From NCBI RefSeq assembly GCF_905475395.1, contig NC_058342.1, forward strand, positions 16,030,640-16,094,639: a stretch of DNA of 64,000 nt. The letters are read 5' to 3'. Below the pieces are notes generated by a model. That model had not been told where the DNA came from and did no database searches. It saw only the letters and a list, made by a program, of their open reading frames with translations. Positions 45,979 through 57,884 of this stretch are shown piece by piece. Position numbers and translations under genes: made by a program. Source of the DNA: Chrysoperla carnea (taxonomy: Eukaryota > Arthropoda > Insecta > Neuroptera > Chrysopidae). Each line of letters begins with the position of its first letter. Positions within the stretch are counted from its first letter, which is position 1.

Positions 45979-46530
45979 GTGTGGATTACGCAATTGTTTG
46001 TTTTTTCACGTCATGTAAATAAAAAAAGATAATCAAACAAACACATACATAATATATGTAACGTATAAATTTAAAATATATACAATAGGTACCTGTATAT
46101 ACATGCTATATAATGTTTCTAAGCTAATTTGTTCCTTCACGGGTAAACAATGATATTGAAAAAATTTTTCAAATAAAAGTTGTTTATTTTTTTATAAGGG
46201 ACATTTTTTATATTTAAACTTTTGTTCTATCTCTAACGGACCTAATACCTTGGCCTATGTTGATCATTTACGGAATCGACCTCACTTTTTACGTCTCTCA
46301 AAAATTCAAAATTTCTCTATCAAAATTTCAGCTTGATATCTCTTATGGTTTTTGAGTTATCGTGTTTACAGGCGGAGGGACGAACAGACGGACAACCGGA
46401 AATTAACTAATTAAGTGATTTCATGAACACCTATATCAAAATTTTGTTCGTAGCATCAATATTTTTAAACATTACAAACTTGGGACTAAACTTAGTATAC
46501 CTTGGTATATTTCATATAAACATGGTATAA
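45979..46530 (+). repeat. Family-A repeat, nearly full
   Basis: Begins at the GTGTGGATTACGCAATTG block and ends AACATGGTATAA. It is preceded by a duplicate TGTTTCAAACAAAAGTT block at 45922. Confidence 0.7.
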
Positions 46531-47129
46531 TAGCACCATATAGCCGCCATAATGAATTTTTAGCCAATGTCACTCGGGATGATGTAAGGGTTTTAACGAT
46601 ACCCCATACCAAAGAATACAGAAATACATACACATAGAATCTACGTGCAATTTGTTGATAAATTATTTCGCATGCTACATCAATGAGTGTGAGAGAGTAC
46701 ATATGTACATATGCAATAAGCAATGTGTATAAGAAAGATACTATTATACGCATGGGCCTAGTTACCGCCGTATCAATGATACAGGGCCCCCGAGCTACAG
46801 AGACCCTTACATATGCAAGCAAAAATTAGTAAATGTTATCCACAATGTCACTTAAAGGGCCATTAATTAATTACGTAAGCATAGAAAAACTGAAATCGTC
46901 TTCAGCTACACATATTTCAATAAATCAATTTACCGAAAAAAGGCAAGAAAAGTGTATATTTAATTTGAATTGTTTGGCTAGCTCAATTTCTAGGAGGAAG
47001 TGATAACTTATAATCAATCAATAAATATTTATTTTAATTTAATGCAAGCAATTTTGTTTCTTTTGTAAGAAATCTTCACCCTTCGAAGTATTTCAAATAC
47101 ATTATCTCACATATATACCATACGTTGAA
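46531..47129. other. Intronic DNA without recognised features
   Basis: Slightly GC-richer at 46540-46820. A minus-strand frame there has no family resemblance, and I do not call it a gene. Confidence 0.4.
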
Positions 47130-47435
47130 ATTCACATCTTGGCATAGGCATCTTCCCTGGGTATGGCAGAATACATATGTTAAGCAATGCGTGTAAGAAG
47201 AGGTCTAATGGGTGTTGTATGTTTCTTGCAAGTGTTGTAGCTTCGGTTCCCTTTAAGTTGTACGATGGTTTTACTGCTGCTGTGTATGCTGTGTACAACT
47301 CAACGCGAATCGAAGCTAGATTCAACTTATAATAAACAAACATACCTATAACTCTTCTTTCTCTTACGCATTGTTTAATGTGTATATATGCACTCTCTCA
47401 CACTTGTGGGAGATGTACTATGCCAAGATGTAAAT
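47130..47435. mobile_element. MITE with CACATCTTGGCATA ends
   Basis: CACATCTTGGCATAG at the left pairs with CTATGCCAAGATGT at the right. Weaker pairing continues inward (AGCAATGCGTGTAAGA with TCTTACGCATTGT). Confidence 0.7.
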
Positions 47436-47639
47436 TAAACAACCAGTAATCAGTATACGCTACTGGACTTCTAGTTGTATCGTATTTGAAGTCATTGAAA
47501 AGTGGGAATTTCGTGTTGCATACAATAACTACTGAACTATCTACCGCTGTTCAGAGACTACATGAATAAGTCAGCAAACATATAATAGTATCTTTCTTAT
47601 ACACATTGCTTAAAGTTTATGTTTACGTCTATCCGTCAT

Positions 47640-47810
47640 GGGCGGAGGACGTGGTATAACTTGTGACAAGATGTACCAAATGTGATGATTATTATCATAT
47701 AGAGTGTATTGAAATGTGCCTCGAAGAGTTACAGAATCCAAAGAAATAAAATCATGGGAATGTTTGAAGTGTGTTAACATAACCTCAAGACCAGAAACCG
47801 GAACTAACAA
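47640..47810 (+). pseudogene. PHD-like zinc-finger relic
   Basis: One frame gives TRCTKCDDYYHIEC, and after a one-base shift EIKSWECLKC, the Cys/His spacing of a PHD finger of the kind seen at the N terminus of insect transposon ORF1 proteins. The frame is interrupted by a stop. Confidence 0.45.
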
Positions 47811-47834
47811 ACAATGAAATGACGAAAATAGATA

Positions 47835-48417
47835 CGTACTAATGGAAGTTATTGTAAAGGAAAACAGTTTTTTGAAACAAAAAAATGCGTTATTGAATTA
47901 CACAAGAGATAAGAGATAAGAAAAACTAGATATGAAAATTTCACTCACCAGAAATATAGAAACAAAACAAAAATAATGTGAACACACCGAAAAATAAACT
48001 TTCTTGTTCAGAAGAAACCACTGACAATAATGGTAAACAAAACAAATGATAAACAATTTACTGAAAAACAAAATACACAAATAAAAAAACACACAAAATT
48101 TTGTAATGTCAACGACAGCCAGTAGTTTAGGCAACAGCAGTTACATAGATGTACTAGAAGTTGTCGCTACTGAAAAATTTATAGAAAAACCAGAATCTAA
48201 CATTGTTGTTAAATCATTAAATGGGGATGATTTTGAAATAATACGTAATCGTAAGAAACAATTATTGGTACGGAATCCTTGGATAAAAATACGGATTTTA
48301 AAGCAGCAGAAACAAATATCTGGATTTACGTTGGGCGAGTACATACTATTACAAATCTTAAAAGTTGACATGAAATTTTCCCGAACTACTTTTTTTTCTC
48401 CAAATGAAGTTATTTGA
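47835..48417 (+). pseudogene. Possible LINE ORF1 relic downstream of the PHD finger
   Basis: 47838-47905 could encode a coiled-coil start (ENSFLKQKNALL). The only open stretch is 48106-48417, 103 residues, with VVKSLNGDDFEIIRNRKKQL and no recognised domain. Order and spacing after a PHD finger suggest a non-LTR ORF1. This is inference. Confidence 0.35.
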
Positions 48418-48694
48418 AAGCAGTCGTTGTATTGTTTTGCTTCCCCGGACCCCTCTACTAACACTTAAACTTTATGGTATGGTAAATTAAAGTTCAAATT
48501 GACTTTTAATTATTATTACGAATCTTCTGTATGGGAATATAGAAAGGTGTTGTTTTTAGACTTTTTCAGGCAATTTTTTAAATTTTTCTCTCCGTAAAAA
48601 CCATTTTCTTACTTCAAGGAATATTATAAAAAAATAATTAGCGAAATCGGTTCAGCTCTCGAGATTTGTGTTTAGCAACACATTCAGCGATTCA

Positions 48695-49200
48695 TTTTTG
48701 TAACGCTTAAAAATATTGATGCTATGAAAAAGATTTTGGTATAGGTGTTCATAGAATCATCTAATTAGTCCATTTTCGGTTGTCTGTCCGTTTGTCTGTC
48801 AATACGATAACTCAAAAACGCAAATTGATATCAAGCTGAAATTTGTACAGCGTGCTCAGGACAAAAAAAGTGAGGTCGAGTTCGTAAATGGGAAACATTG
48901 GTCAAATGGATCTTGGGTCCGTAGGACCTATTTTGTAAACCGTTAAAGATTGAACAAAAGTTTAAATGTAAATGTTCCTTATAAAAAAATAAACAACTTT
49001 TGTTTGAAACATTTTTTCGTAAACATCACTGTTTACCCGTGAGAGCGCACATTAGGCGCAACTTATATAGTATGTATTATATGGGAATATCAGTTATATA
49101 TGTGTGACATGTATGCATGTGTAATGTGACAGTGTAATCAACACAGTATATACATGGTATTTTAACAATTAACTCAGTCAATTGTTGATTTTCACTTGTT
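48695..49200 (-). repeat. Family-A repeat, nearly full
   Basis: Begins within GTAACGCTTAAAAATATTGA (outer ~30 bases missing) and ends CAATTGTTGATTTTCACTTG. It abuts a LINE remnant. Confidence 0.75.
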
Positions 49201-49435
49201 ATATTATAGATTAGCGAAAGAAATTAAGCAGTCAACTTCAGCAGTATTTAAGAAGAAGTTAAAAGCATTCCTTTTAACGAGGAATTATGACATAGGGCAA
49301 TTTGTTGATGAGACGACCAAAGTATTAAGTATTATTATCAGTATAATTATTATTGTCATTGTTGTCAAATTAAAGATTTATTTTTATTATAGAGATTTAT
49401 TTTTGATATTTTTTTTTTTTAAATTTACTATTTAA
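49201..49435 (+). pseudogene. LINE C-terminal fragment and 3' tail
   Basis: The frame reads LAKEIKQSTSAVFKKKLKAF then LL, matching the LP.eI..s.s..Fk.kLk.yLl ending common in CR1-like reverse transcriptases. It is followed by an ATT-rich tail (49330-49540). The 5' part is lost. Confidence 0.5.
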
Positions 49436-49549
49436 ATTATTGTTGCCTCTATTTTCATTGTTATTGTTTGCAAAATACTATTGTTATTAATTGTTATTAT
49501 TATTGCCGTCTATGTTTCTCCTATTTACAAAATTTACTTGTTACTGATA

Positions 49550-50826
49550 ATAGTCCAGGAGCTGTGGATCTAAAAAGTTCCCTCATACGTGCATATATTT
49601 TTTTTAAAGAAAATAGATAGTTTAAAACTATAGGAATTCGAAACGGTAGGTTTGCGTGGTTTTGCAAAGCCGAAAAAATGTTAAAAAAAATTAATTATTA
49701 AAAAAATCGATAAATGTTTGTCTCTCATGTTGTGAAATGGTTTGCCTAAAGTATATTCTACAGAAAATTTCATTATCTTTCAGAAAAAATTTACGCAAAC
49801 CAATTTTTTTAGCCGGGAGAGTCAGGCAAGCCTTTTAAAGTGTGTGATGAGGGAGGAAATTTCTCCCTCATTACGTAACATGATTTTTTTATTTTTATTT
49901 TGTTCCTTGCAGTGTCTACTTTAAGATTATCTTGGTTTGCGGGCTCAGAAACGGCCGGAAAAGTCCAGCAAACCAGCTTAAAGTTCATCTACTCTTAACT
50001 CATTTTCAATAAATATAAACTAGAAAAATGTTTCGTTGTAAAATTACTATTGTTTTATGGTGATTTTTATTTTTTATTTTCTATTAAATACTTTTATTTT
50101 ATAAAATTACTTTTCTATATTTTCTTTTGATATACTTTAGTACGAACTTCATATAGGATATGACGTCTTGTTGTTTTTACGATTTGAAATAATGAAAGGG
50201 TAAATATAATTAAAGGAATAATAGGAAATTTTTATTTTGGATGGATTTAATAATTTAATAAAAATAATGTCAGTTTATAAATGCAGAGGATAGAAAAAAT
50301 ACCACAAGTGTCTATACATGTTTGAATGTGTTTATTGTCTATACAAGTTTGTCTATTATGTTTATTGAAAATGAGTTCAGAGTAGATGAACTTTAAGCTG
50401 GTTTGCTGGACATTTCCGGCCGTTTCTGAGCCCGCAAACCAAGATAATCTTAAAGTAGACACTGCAAGGAACAAAATAAAAATAAAAAAATCATGTTACG
50501 TAATGAGGGAGAAATTTCCTCCCTCATCACACACTTTAAAAGGCTTGCCTGACTCTCCCGGCTAAAAAAATTGGTTTGCGTAAATTTTTTCTGAAAGATA
50601 ATGAAATTTCTGTAAAATATACTTTAGGCAAACCATTTCACAACATGAGAGACAAACATTTATCGATTTTTTTAATAATTAATTTTTTTAAACATTTTTT
50701 CGGCTTTGCAAAACCATGCAAACCTACCGTTTCGAATTCCTATAGTTTTAAACTATCTATTTTCTTTAAAAAAAATATATGCACGGTATGAGGGAACTTT
50801 TTAGATCCACAGCTCCTGGACTATAA
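49550..50826. repeat. Near-identical inverted repeat, 465-bp arms
   Basis: The left arm 49550-50016 and right arm 50357-50826 differ at only about eight to ten positions (around 98% identity), with a ~340-base AT-rich spacer. Both arm ends read ATAGTCCAGGAGCTGTGG. Arms include CAAACCAATTTTTTTAGCCG and a GAGGGAGG...TCTCCCTC hairpin. The arms are not related to the other foldbacks here. No TSD is recognised, so it may be a young foldback transposon or an inverted duplication. Confidence 0.9.
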
Positions 50827-50891
50827 TATTGTCATTATTGTTTTTATTATTATTCTAAATGTTGTTTACAAAATTTGTCTTTCAAGCTGGT

Positions 50892-52013
50892 CATCATTAT
50901 TGCGTGCCATGTCTGTTCAACAGACGTTGGGAATCATGGAATTCCACTGCTCCCGATCACAGGCCATGTGAAAAAACTCAACAGCCTTTTGCGGAGAAAG
51001 GGGCAATAAAAAATTTACTGCCTTTCTGCCTCTTGATTTGTTACATAATATTTTACCGCTTAGTACTAAATATTCTAAGGACTGCTGTCTTATCACATGA
51101 CCTACGAATTGGAGTTGCCTTGTTTTCAGAGTCTTTATAAGCTGTCTTTTAGTACCAACTCTATCCAACACCTCCTCGTTTGATATTTTTTCTTTCCAAG
51201 AAACATTCAGTACCTATACGTTTCTAAATCCACATTTCAAAGGCAAGTAAGGATGACTCATACCTTCTAGAGATCGTCCATGCTTCACTGCCATACAACA
51301 AAACCGGCCAAATATAGCACTTTCCAAACCGTAATTTTGCTTTTACAGTTATTTTTTTTTTTTGAATAATATTTTTATAATTAATGTAACTTTGTTTAGC
51401 TAGTAGTATATGGTTTTTAGTAGATACCCTATTAGGGTATTCTACTATTTTTGAAAAAGTACTTCAAAATGTTGATGTACTTTTAAATGTAAAAAATGTT
51501 CCTTATAAAAAATTAAACAACTTTTGTTTGAAAAATTTTTTCGTAAACATCGCTGTTTACCCGTGAGAGCGCACATTATACGCAAATTATTATATGGGTA
51601 TTCAGTTATATGTGTGTGACATGTATGTATGTGGAATGTGATAAAGTAATCAACACTGTTTATACATGGTATTTCAACAATTAACTCAGTCATTTGTTTA
51701 TTTTCACTTGTTTTTATATTGATTTGGAGCCCCCATTGCTCTAATTGTTGATTTGCTAATAGTAATGAATCGTCCGCATAGCGTAAATTACTGATGTATT
51801 GGCCATTAATGTTAACACCCAGTTTTCTATTTAATTCCGAAAGACCATCTCTGTATACATATATGTTAAATAGCATTGCTGACATAACACATCCTTGACG
51901 CACCCCACGCTCTATATCGATATAGTTAGTTGATACATTTTCGTTAATTTTTACCGTAGATTGTTGATTCCAATATAGAGCTTGAATGATTCGAATTTCT
52001 TTGCTATCTATAT
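50892..52013 (-). pseudogene. Non-LTR retrotransposon (LINE) fragment, 5'-truncated, with TSD
   Basis: On the minus strand 51903-51716 encodes RQGCVMSAMLFNIY and YADDSLLLA, the reverse transcriptase palm with the YADD active site. 51340-50917 gives an AFEMWIYRRMLNVSW region, a NEEVLDR region and LQFVGHVIRQQ, the usual region after RT. A 14-bp direct repeat TCTTTCAAGCTGGT flanks the insertion (50878-50891 and 52014-52027). The 3' end finishes in an AATGATGA-type tail, not poly-A. A family-A copy (51478-51713) interrupts it. Confidence 0.85.
51478..51713 (-). repeat. Family-A repeat inserted in the LINE
   Basis: Contains only the proximal part, from ACTTTTAAATGTAAAAAATG to CATTTGTTTATTTTCACTTG. 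Confidence 0.75.
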
Positions 52014-52261
52014 TCTTTCAAGCTGGTGCATTTATTTTTTTATTGTTTATTATTAATTACAAATATGTTTTGTCGAATTTGACGCATTCTGTGTACTATG
52101 TACGAAATCTTGAGAATTAAGAATATTAATATTCATATAAATATGTACTCTATCGTACTCATTGATGTAGCAGAAGAAATGATTTATCAAACAATTTGTA
52201 TATAAGTTTTTTTGTCCTCAAAACTTTCTTAGTGAGTCTTCTGAAAGCCATAAGCGTGCAC

Positions 52262-53024
52262 CAGGCCCGTCCACAGGAATTATCCAAGGAGGGGTTCTAA
52301 CTTTTATCCGCCATGTTAGACCATAAAGTCAATAAAAACAAAAAATTCTTTTTTCGAGTAAGAGAACATTTAATTAAGTCAAACTGTGGTAATCAGCCTC
52401 TGTTTTTCTATGAGTTAATTCTGAGAGGTACAGAAAAAACTTTCCCAAAACGAGGAGCATTTAGTAGACATTCGGATGTCACGAGTCATCGTGTAAAATT
52501 GAATATTCTAGTTCAAAAAGTCGAGCAAGAGAATTCTCATCAAAATTTTTCATTTTATTGAAAAAGAGACAAACTAAATTTGATAAAACATTGCAATGAT
52601 TCAAAATTCGATCTATAATCTTCAACTGAATCAGTCTGTATATTCGAGCGTTCAGTCCGTTATGACGCAAACCTTAGCTTCTGAACTTCTACGTCGTATT
52701 CATCGCAGATATCGTTCAGCGTTTAAAAAATTTTCCTGAAATAGTCTCCAGCATTTCTACTTCTTTTAATCAAAATATGTTTCGCAGCATCAGCTAGTTC
52801 GCTAGCCTTGCCAAGATCCAAGTTTTCGGTTTGAACTTCTCAACTAACAAAATCAAATAATGTACGGAGTTCAAAATATGCATGGATATCTAATTCGTCA
52901 GTGGAAATGCGCCTCATAAATGGGTGCATTTATTACGACTACATTGTTAGTTCAAATTTTATGTTGAAACATTTTCTATGGGAGGGATTTTGGGGCCAAA
53001 CTCCTTCCCTTGCACACGGGCCTG
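52262..53024 (-). mobile_element. hAT element with 8-bp TSD and dead transposase remnant
   Basis: Ends CAGGCCCGTCCACAGGAA and the inverse ...CACACGGGCCTG. A perfect 8-bp duplication GCGTGCAC lies at 52254-52261 and 53025-53032. On the minus strand about 52930-52660 encodes, with stops, STDELDIHAYFELRT, NLDLGKASELADAAKHIL and AGDYFRKIF, resembling the middle of hAT transposases related to the 52-kDa PKR-inhibitor-repressor type. Confidence 0.8.
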
Positions 53025-53440
53025 GCGTGCACTAAATTATTTATTTATTTCTACAATATTTCATTTTGAAATATCGTTTCAAAAAAACAATCTCGACAAA
53101 TGTACTATTTTTGCTTATTACTCATTAGAAAAACTAAGTTTGAAATAAATTTTGAGGACAAAAAACCTTTATATGTGAGATTCTATTTTTAAATCTGTAT
53201 TCTTTGTCCATACCATGGTGGTACCATGGTACATTCATACATGGAACTTTAACACGTGTACACTTCTTTTTTGACTGATCAATCGTGTAAAAGGAGTCGT
53301 TTTTCGTATTAAAAATAATATTTGAAAACATTTTGTCCACTTGACATAAGTATAAAAATGGCGAAGAATCTTACCCACATATAGAGAGATCTAGATTTGA
53401 CTATTTGTGAAGCTAACTTGCACATTTCTATTTTGTCTAG

Positions 53441-53923
53441 ATAATATACCCCAGTGGTATTATAGTGGAACCAGGAAATCATCTAACTCCAACACAAGTA
53501 TTAAAAACACCACGAGTTAAATTTAATGGAGATCGAAACAAGTACTATTTATTAGTGATGACAGATCCAGATGCTCCAAGCCGTGCTCAACCAACGTTAC
53601 GTGAGTTCGTTCATTGGCTGGTTGGAAATATACCTGGAGATAACGTATGTAGTGGTGAAACCATTATAGAATACGTTCCATCAGCTCCACCACAAAATTC
53701 TGGTGATCATCGATATACATTTTTAATTTACGAACAACCAGGTCAGATTGAATTCGACGAGCCTCGTATATCAAACACTTCAATATCAGGCCGTCCAAAT
53801 TTTTCAATACGTAATTTTGCTAATAAATATGGTTTTGGTGAACCAATTTTTGGTAATTTTTATCAATGTCAATATGATGATTCTGTTCCAATGATTTATT
53901 CAATGTTGGGAGTTGTACTTTAG
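53441..53923 (+). CDS. PEBP gene 2, exon 2 (phosphatidylethanolamine-binding domain)
   Basis: Acceptor TTTTGTCTAG precedes 53441. 160 residues complete a 202-residue secreted PEBP. Canonical family features are intact: PGNHLTPTQV, DPDAPSR at residues 84-90, HWLVGNIPG at 100-108, GDHRY at 130-134 with the pocket histidine at 132, and YEQPGQIEF. It therefore keeps the ligand site that gene 1 has altered. The C terminus is shorter and ends SMLGVVL. The 9863-bp intron (43578-53440) contains several transposon insertions. Same strand and exon layout as gene 1, so the pair is a tandem duplication. Confidence 0.9.
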   Translation: MIYPSGIIVEPGNHLTPTQVLKTPRVKFNGDRNKYYLLVMTDPDAPSRAQPTLREFVHWLVGNIPGDNVCSGETIIEYVPSAPPQNSGDHRYTFLIYEQPGQIEFDEPRISNTSISGRPNFSIRNFANKYGFGEPIFGNFYQCQYDDSVPMIYSMLGVVL

Positions 53924-54159
53924 ATCATATATGTTATATAAGTGTCTCTGGTTAATATTTTGATTATCAAACCTGGCGGATTTACCATATCTCAATCACC
54001 ACTTAATGTTGTGATTCATTTTTCTTTGTAACACCTTCACTTCTACTAAACAGGGTTTTGGTAGGATTTTTCAAAACATCCTCATAAATGAAATCTAAAA
54101 AGTTCTCATCGATTCGATATGTGAAAAAAAATGTACGGGGGTCTATCGTCAAAAAAAAA

Positions 54160-55175
54160 AAAAACGGATTTTTTCGTTTTTCAGCAAAACAGTAAGTTTT
54201 ATCATAAATTTGGCTCAGACAAACATTGTAGATCAGATAATTAAATATAAAAAATGTCCTGATATTTTTTTCCCTAAGAGCCGCCGTTTCGGAGATATTA
54301 CGATTCAAAAAGTTGAAAGAGGTGTAATCGTCATAACATGTGCAAGTTTCCACACCACCTTTGTGGTAATGCATTTAGCGTGAACTGATAGTCATCGCTA
54401 TTTTCAATGTAAGTGAATATTTCCTCCATTCCAGATTCGTAGTTTCATCTTGAGGAGGACCGACTTTAACCCCGTGTCCCTTCTTTTCTCATACTCTTCA
54501 TTCAATTCCTTGCCGCAAAATAAAATAGTTTTTTACAACAAAAAGCTGATTCACTTACACGTGCTTTAGTACGAAGAGAACTTACTGTAGATGTGCTGGC
54601 TTCTTATTCTTCACGTTGTCGTTTAATAGCTGCAGCAATATAACACTTTCGAGTGTAATTTCTTACGATACTCCACATGTATGATCACAAATTTCTACCC
54701 TTTAAGATATTCTAAAAATTCATCAGTTCTTTCAGTACTTGCATTGATTAATGTCTTCATACCACGTTCAACGGTGACAATTTCATGTAAGTTTCTGAGG
54801 AAATCACGTTAAAAAAACGCGCTAAGTACACTTGAGGTTGTGTAGTTACAAAATACTACCTCAAGTGAACTTGCGCGCGTTTTTGTTAGAATATTGTTTT
54901 ATTTGTGCTAAATTTTTAACTGAAGGTGAAATTTTTACTGTTGAACGTGGTATGAAGACACTAATCACTGCAAATACTGAAAGAGTATTTGCTGAAGAGA
55001 GACCATGAGGTGGCGTGGAAACGTGTGCATAATATGACGATGGCTCTTTCAACTTTTTGAATCGCAAAAAGTATTGGGAAATTTTTTTATTTAATTATCT
55101 GATCTACAATTTTTGCCTGGGCTAATATTATGATAAAACTTACCGTTTTTCTGAGAAACGCAAAAACCCCATTGT
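54160..55175. repeat. 1-kb foldback downstream of PEBP 2
   Basis: TTGTAGATCAGATAATTAAA pairs with TTTAATTATCTGATCTACAA, TCAAAAAGTTGAAAG pairs with CTTTCAACTTTTTGA, and near the centre ACACTTGAGGTTGTG pairs with the TACCTCAAGTG side. A minus-strand ILFCGKEL coding hint near 54510-54540 suggests an old transposon protein, too decayed to name. Confidence 0.7.
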
Positions 55176-55593
55176 CGTCGATTTCATTTATGATGGTGTC
55201 TTGAACAATTCTACCAAAATTCAGCCGAGTGCGAATTTTTGTATCTTCGAATGTTTAAATTGACCGGGTCATAACCCTTCAGAACAATTGCGTCTCAATC
55301 ATTTTGGAGAGGTGGTTCTCACTCTGTTGCTAATGCCAGTTAGTATATTTTCAAAGGTTCTCTCTATTTAAAATGTATTAAGAACATTGTCCCTTTTATT
55401 AATGTTCAGATTAGTTCCCAAGACTGCTACACAGCAACGCTACCAGTGATGGTGAAAGAAAAATGCATACTTATATTCTACTTTTATTTCGAAATAAAAC
55501 CATTAGGAAAAATGGAAAGATATTGTTTTATATATACGCATACATAACTATCCTCTACCCTCTCACATTGATGAACTTGTATCTATTTCATTA

Positions 55594-56027
55594 CTAGAGT
55601 GATACCCACCTGCTTCGCTGGGTTTAAAAGTAAAGATTGATAAAGGTTGCTCCCTCTTATCCCTTTTCTATAATACTCGAAATAATGGTGGGGATTGTTT
55701 TACACAGGTAAAATATATTATTTTTTTAAATGTATAATAGTAATTATTCATTGACTATATATGAGAAGATGGCCTTGAAACATTTTATATTTTCTATTTT
55801 TATAGAAATCTGTAATTTATGGTAATTTCAAAAGTCAAATTAAATTAAATTTTTGTATTTTTTTTATATTTTTTTTTATTATATCTTTATAACTTATAGC
55901 CCATGTGTTATTCTAATATATCAGGTATATTTCTGTACAGTTTCATTAAAAACCATTCGCTAGTTTAAGCGTGAAAGCTTAACAAACAAACAAACATGCT
56001 TACTTTCGCATTTATAATATATAGAGA
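55594..56027 (-). mobile_element. Non-autonomous Helitron, full copy
   Basis: On the minus strand it starts TCTCTATATATTATAAATG and ends with the CCCAGCGAAGCAGGTGGG hairpin and CTAG (55594-55597). Same family as 5658-6139 and 42762-43195. Confidence 0.85.
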
Positions 56028-56186
56028 TTGTTAAAAAATCAGTCAGTCATAGTTGAATCATATACTTATAAACTACAGTTTTATAAAATGTAATTTTATT
56101 CAAATGAAATATTGTGTAGTAAAAATTATATTAGAAAGTATACAAATGGGATTTAACTTCCGTTTCTCCATCCACATCTTTATTTT

Positions 56187-56749
56187 TATACCATGTATAT
56201 ATGAAATATACATAGTATTATAAGTTTAGTCCCAAGTTTGTAACGCCTAAAAATATTGATGCTACAAAAAAAAAATTGGTATAGGTGTTCATAAAATCAC
56301 CTAATTAATCCATTTCCGGTTGTCCGTCCGTCCGTCCGTCTGTGGTCACGATTACTCAAAAACGAAAAGAGATATCAAGTTGAAATTTTCACAGCGTGCT
56401 TAGGACGTAAAAAGTGAGGTCAAGTTCGTAAATGAGCAATATGGGTCAATTGGGTCATGGGTCCGTAGTACCCATCTTGTAAACCGTTAGAGATAGAATG
56501 AAAGTTTAAATGTAAAAAATGTTCCTTATCAAAAATTAAACAACTTTAGTTTGAAACATTTTTTCGTAAACATCACTGTTTACCCGTGAGGGCGACAATT
56601 AGTTCGGAAATTTTATAATATGTGCTATACTTGATTATCAGTTATGTATGTGTCACATGTTGGTATATGTAATGTGATAAAGAAATCAACACTGACTATA
56701 CATGGTATTTCAACAATTAACTCAGTCAATTGTTTGTTTTCACTTGTTA
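56187..56749 (-). repeat. Family-A repeat, full copy
   Basis: Runs from TTATACCATGTATATATGAA to CAATTGTTTGTTTTCACTTG. It has one of the cleanest (TCCG)n runs, near 56322-56340. Confidence 0.8.
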
Positions 56750-56764
56750 ATCTTTATTTATTTG

Positions 56765-56975
56765 TTAAACTACTTCGTATATACAATTAATTTTATGATG
56801 TGGGTAGAGTCGTTTACTTCGTTTTTATCCAAGCTACGACAGTGTGATCAATTTACCGCGGCATTAACTGTTTTTTTTCACACTACCGTTGCCTGGATTC
56901 GAACCTGCAACATCTCAGCTAGTAGTCAAAGCAAGTTAAGACGCCTTAACAAGCTCGGCTGCTATAGCCGGTTTC
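56765..56975 (-). mobile_element. tRNA-derived SINE
   Basis: On the minus strand a box A-like AGCTTGTTAAGGCG (about 56940-56953) is followed by a canonical box B, GGTTCGAATCC (56895-56905). This gives an internal RNA polymerase III promoter. The region does not fold into a complete tRNA (the acceptor ends do not pair) and continues ~120 bases into a non-tRNA body, so it is a SINE and not a tRNA gene. Confidence 0.65.
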
Positions 56976-56987
56976 ATTTAGTTTAGT

Positions 56988-57884
56988 CAAAGAATACAGA
57001 ATACCTAATAGAACATCATTTGTATATACGTATCCGAACTCACCATTTTGGTAGTTTGAACTACTCCTCCAAAGGGTTTAGGCATTACATATTTATAAGG
57101 ACTAGATATGCATTGATTTGTTATATTCATCGATAGATGGCTCTACGGGCATAATAGATATTTTATAATAAAAACAAGTGAAAACAAACAATTGGCTGAG
57201 TTAATTGTTGAAATACCATGCATAGTCAGTGTTGATTTCTTTATCACATTACACTACAAACATGTGACACATACATAACTGATAATCAAGTATAGTACAT
57301 ATTATAAAATTTCCGCCTAATTGGCGCCCTCAGGGTTAAACAGTGATGTTTACGAAAAAATGTTTCAAACAAAAGTTGTTTAATTTTTGATAAAGAACAT
57401 TTTTTACATTTAAACATTTGTTCTATCTCTAACGGTTTACCCAATTGACCTATGATGCTCATTTACAAACTTTTTACGTCCTGAGTATGCTGTAAAAATT
57501 TCAGCTCGATATCTTTTTTCGTTTTTGAGTTATCGTGTCCACAGACGGACGGACGGACGGACAACCGAAAATGGACTAATTAGGTGATTTTATGAACACC
57601 TATGACAAAATTTTTTTCCTAGCATCATTATTTTTAAGCGTTACAAACTTGGGACTAAACTTAATATACTATATATATTTCATATATACATGGTATAATA
57701 CATGTTATGCGTATAGAGAGTCTATAATATAATAAACATAACAAACCAATGCATATCTATTCGCTATACATATGTAACGCTTAAACCCTTTGGAGGAGTA
57801 GTTCAAACTACCAAAATGATGAGTTCGGATATGTATTTTCAAATGATGTTCTATTAAATATTCAGTATTCTTTGGTTTGGTTGT
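56988..57884. mobile_element. Foldback/MITE split by a family-A copy
   Basis: CAAAGAATACAGAATACCTA pairs with the inverse ending CAGTATTCTTTG. GTAGTTTGAACTACTCCTCC pairs with GGAGGAGTAGTTCAAACTAC. The interior is occupied by the plus family-A copy 57173-57698. Confidence 0.8.
57173..57698 (+). repeat. Family-A repeat, full copy
   Basis: Starts AACAAGTGAAAACAAACAAT and ends TATATACATGGTATA. Confidence 0.8.

Noticed and set aside
46472-46822. 116-codon minus-strand frame
   Set aside because: It starts in a family-A end, and its composition and length are compatible with chance; no family resemblance.
48141-48464. 107-codon minus-strand frame
   Set aside because: It is antisense to the plus frame at 48106-48417 and has no recognisable features.
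56885-56975. A tRNA gene on the minus strand
   Set aside because: Box A-like and box B sequences are present, but the acceptor stem does not pair and sequence continues into a SINE body.
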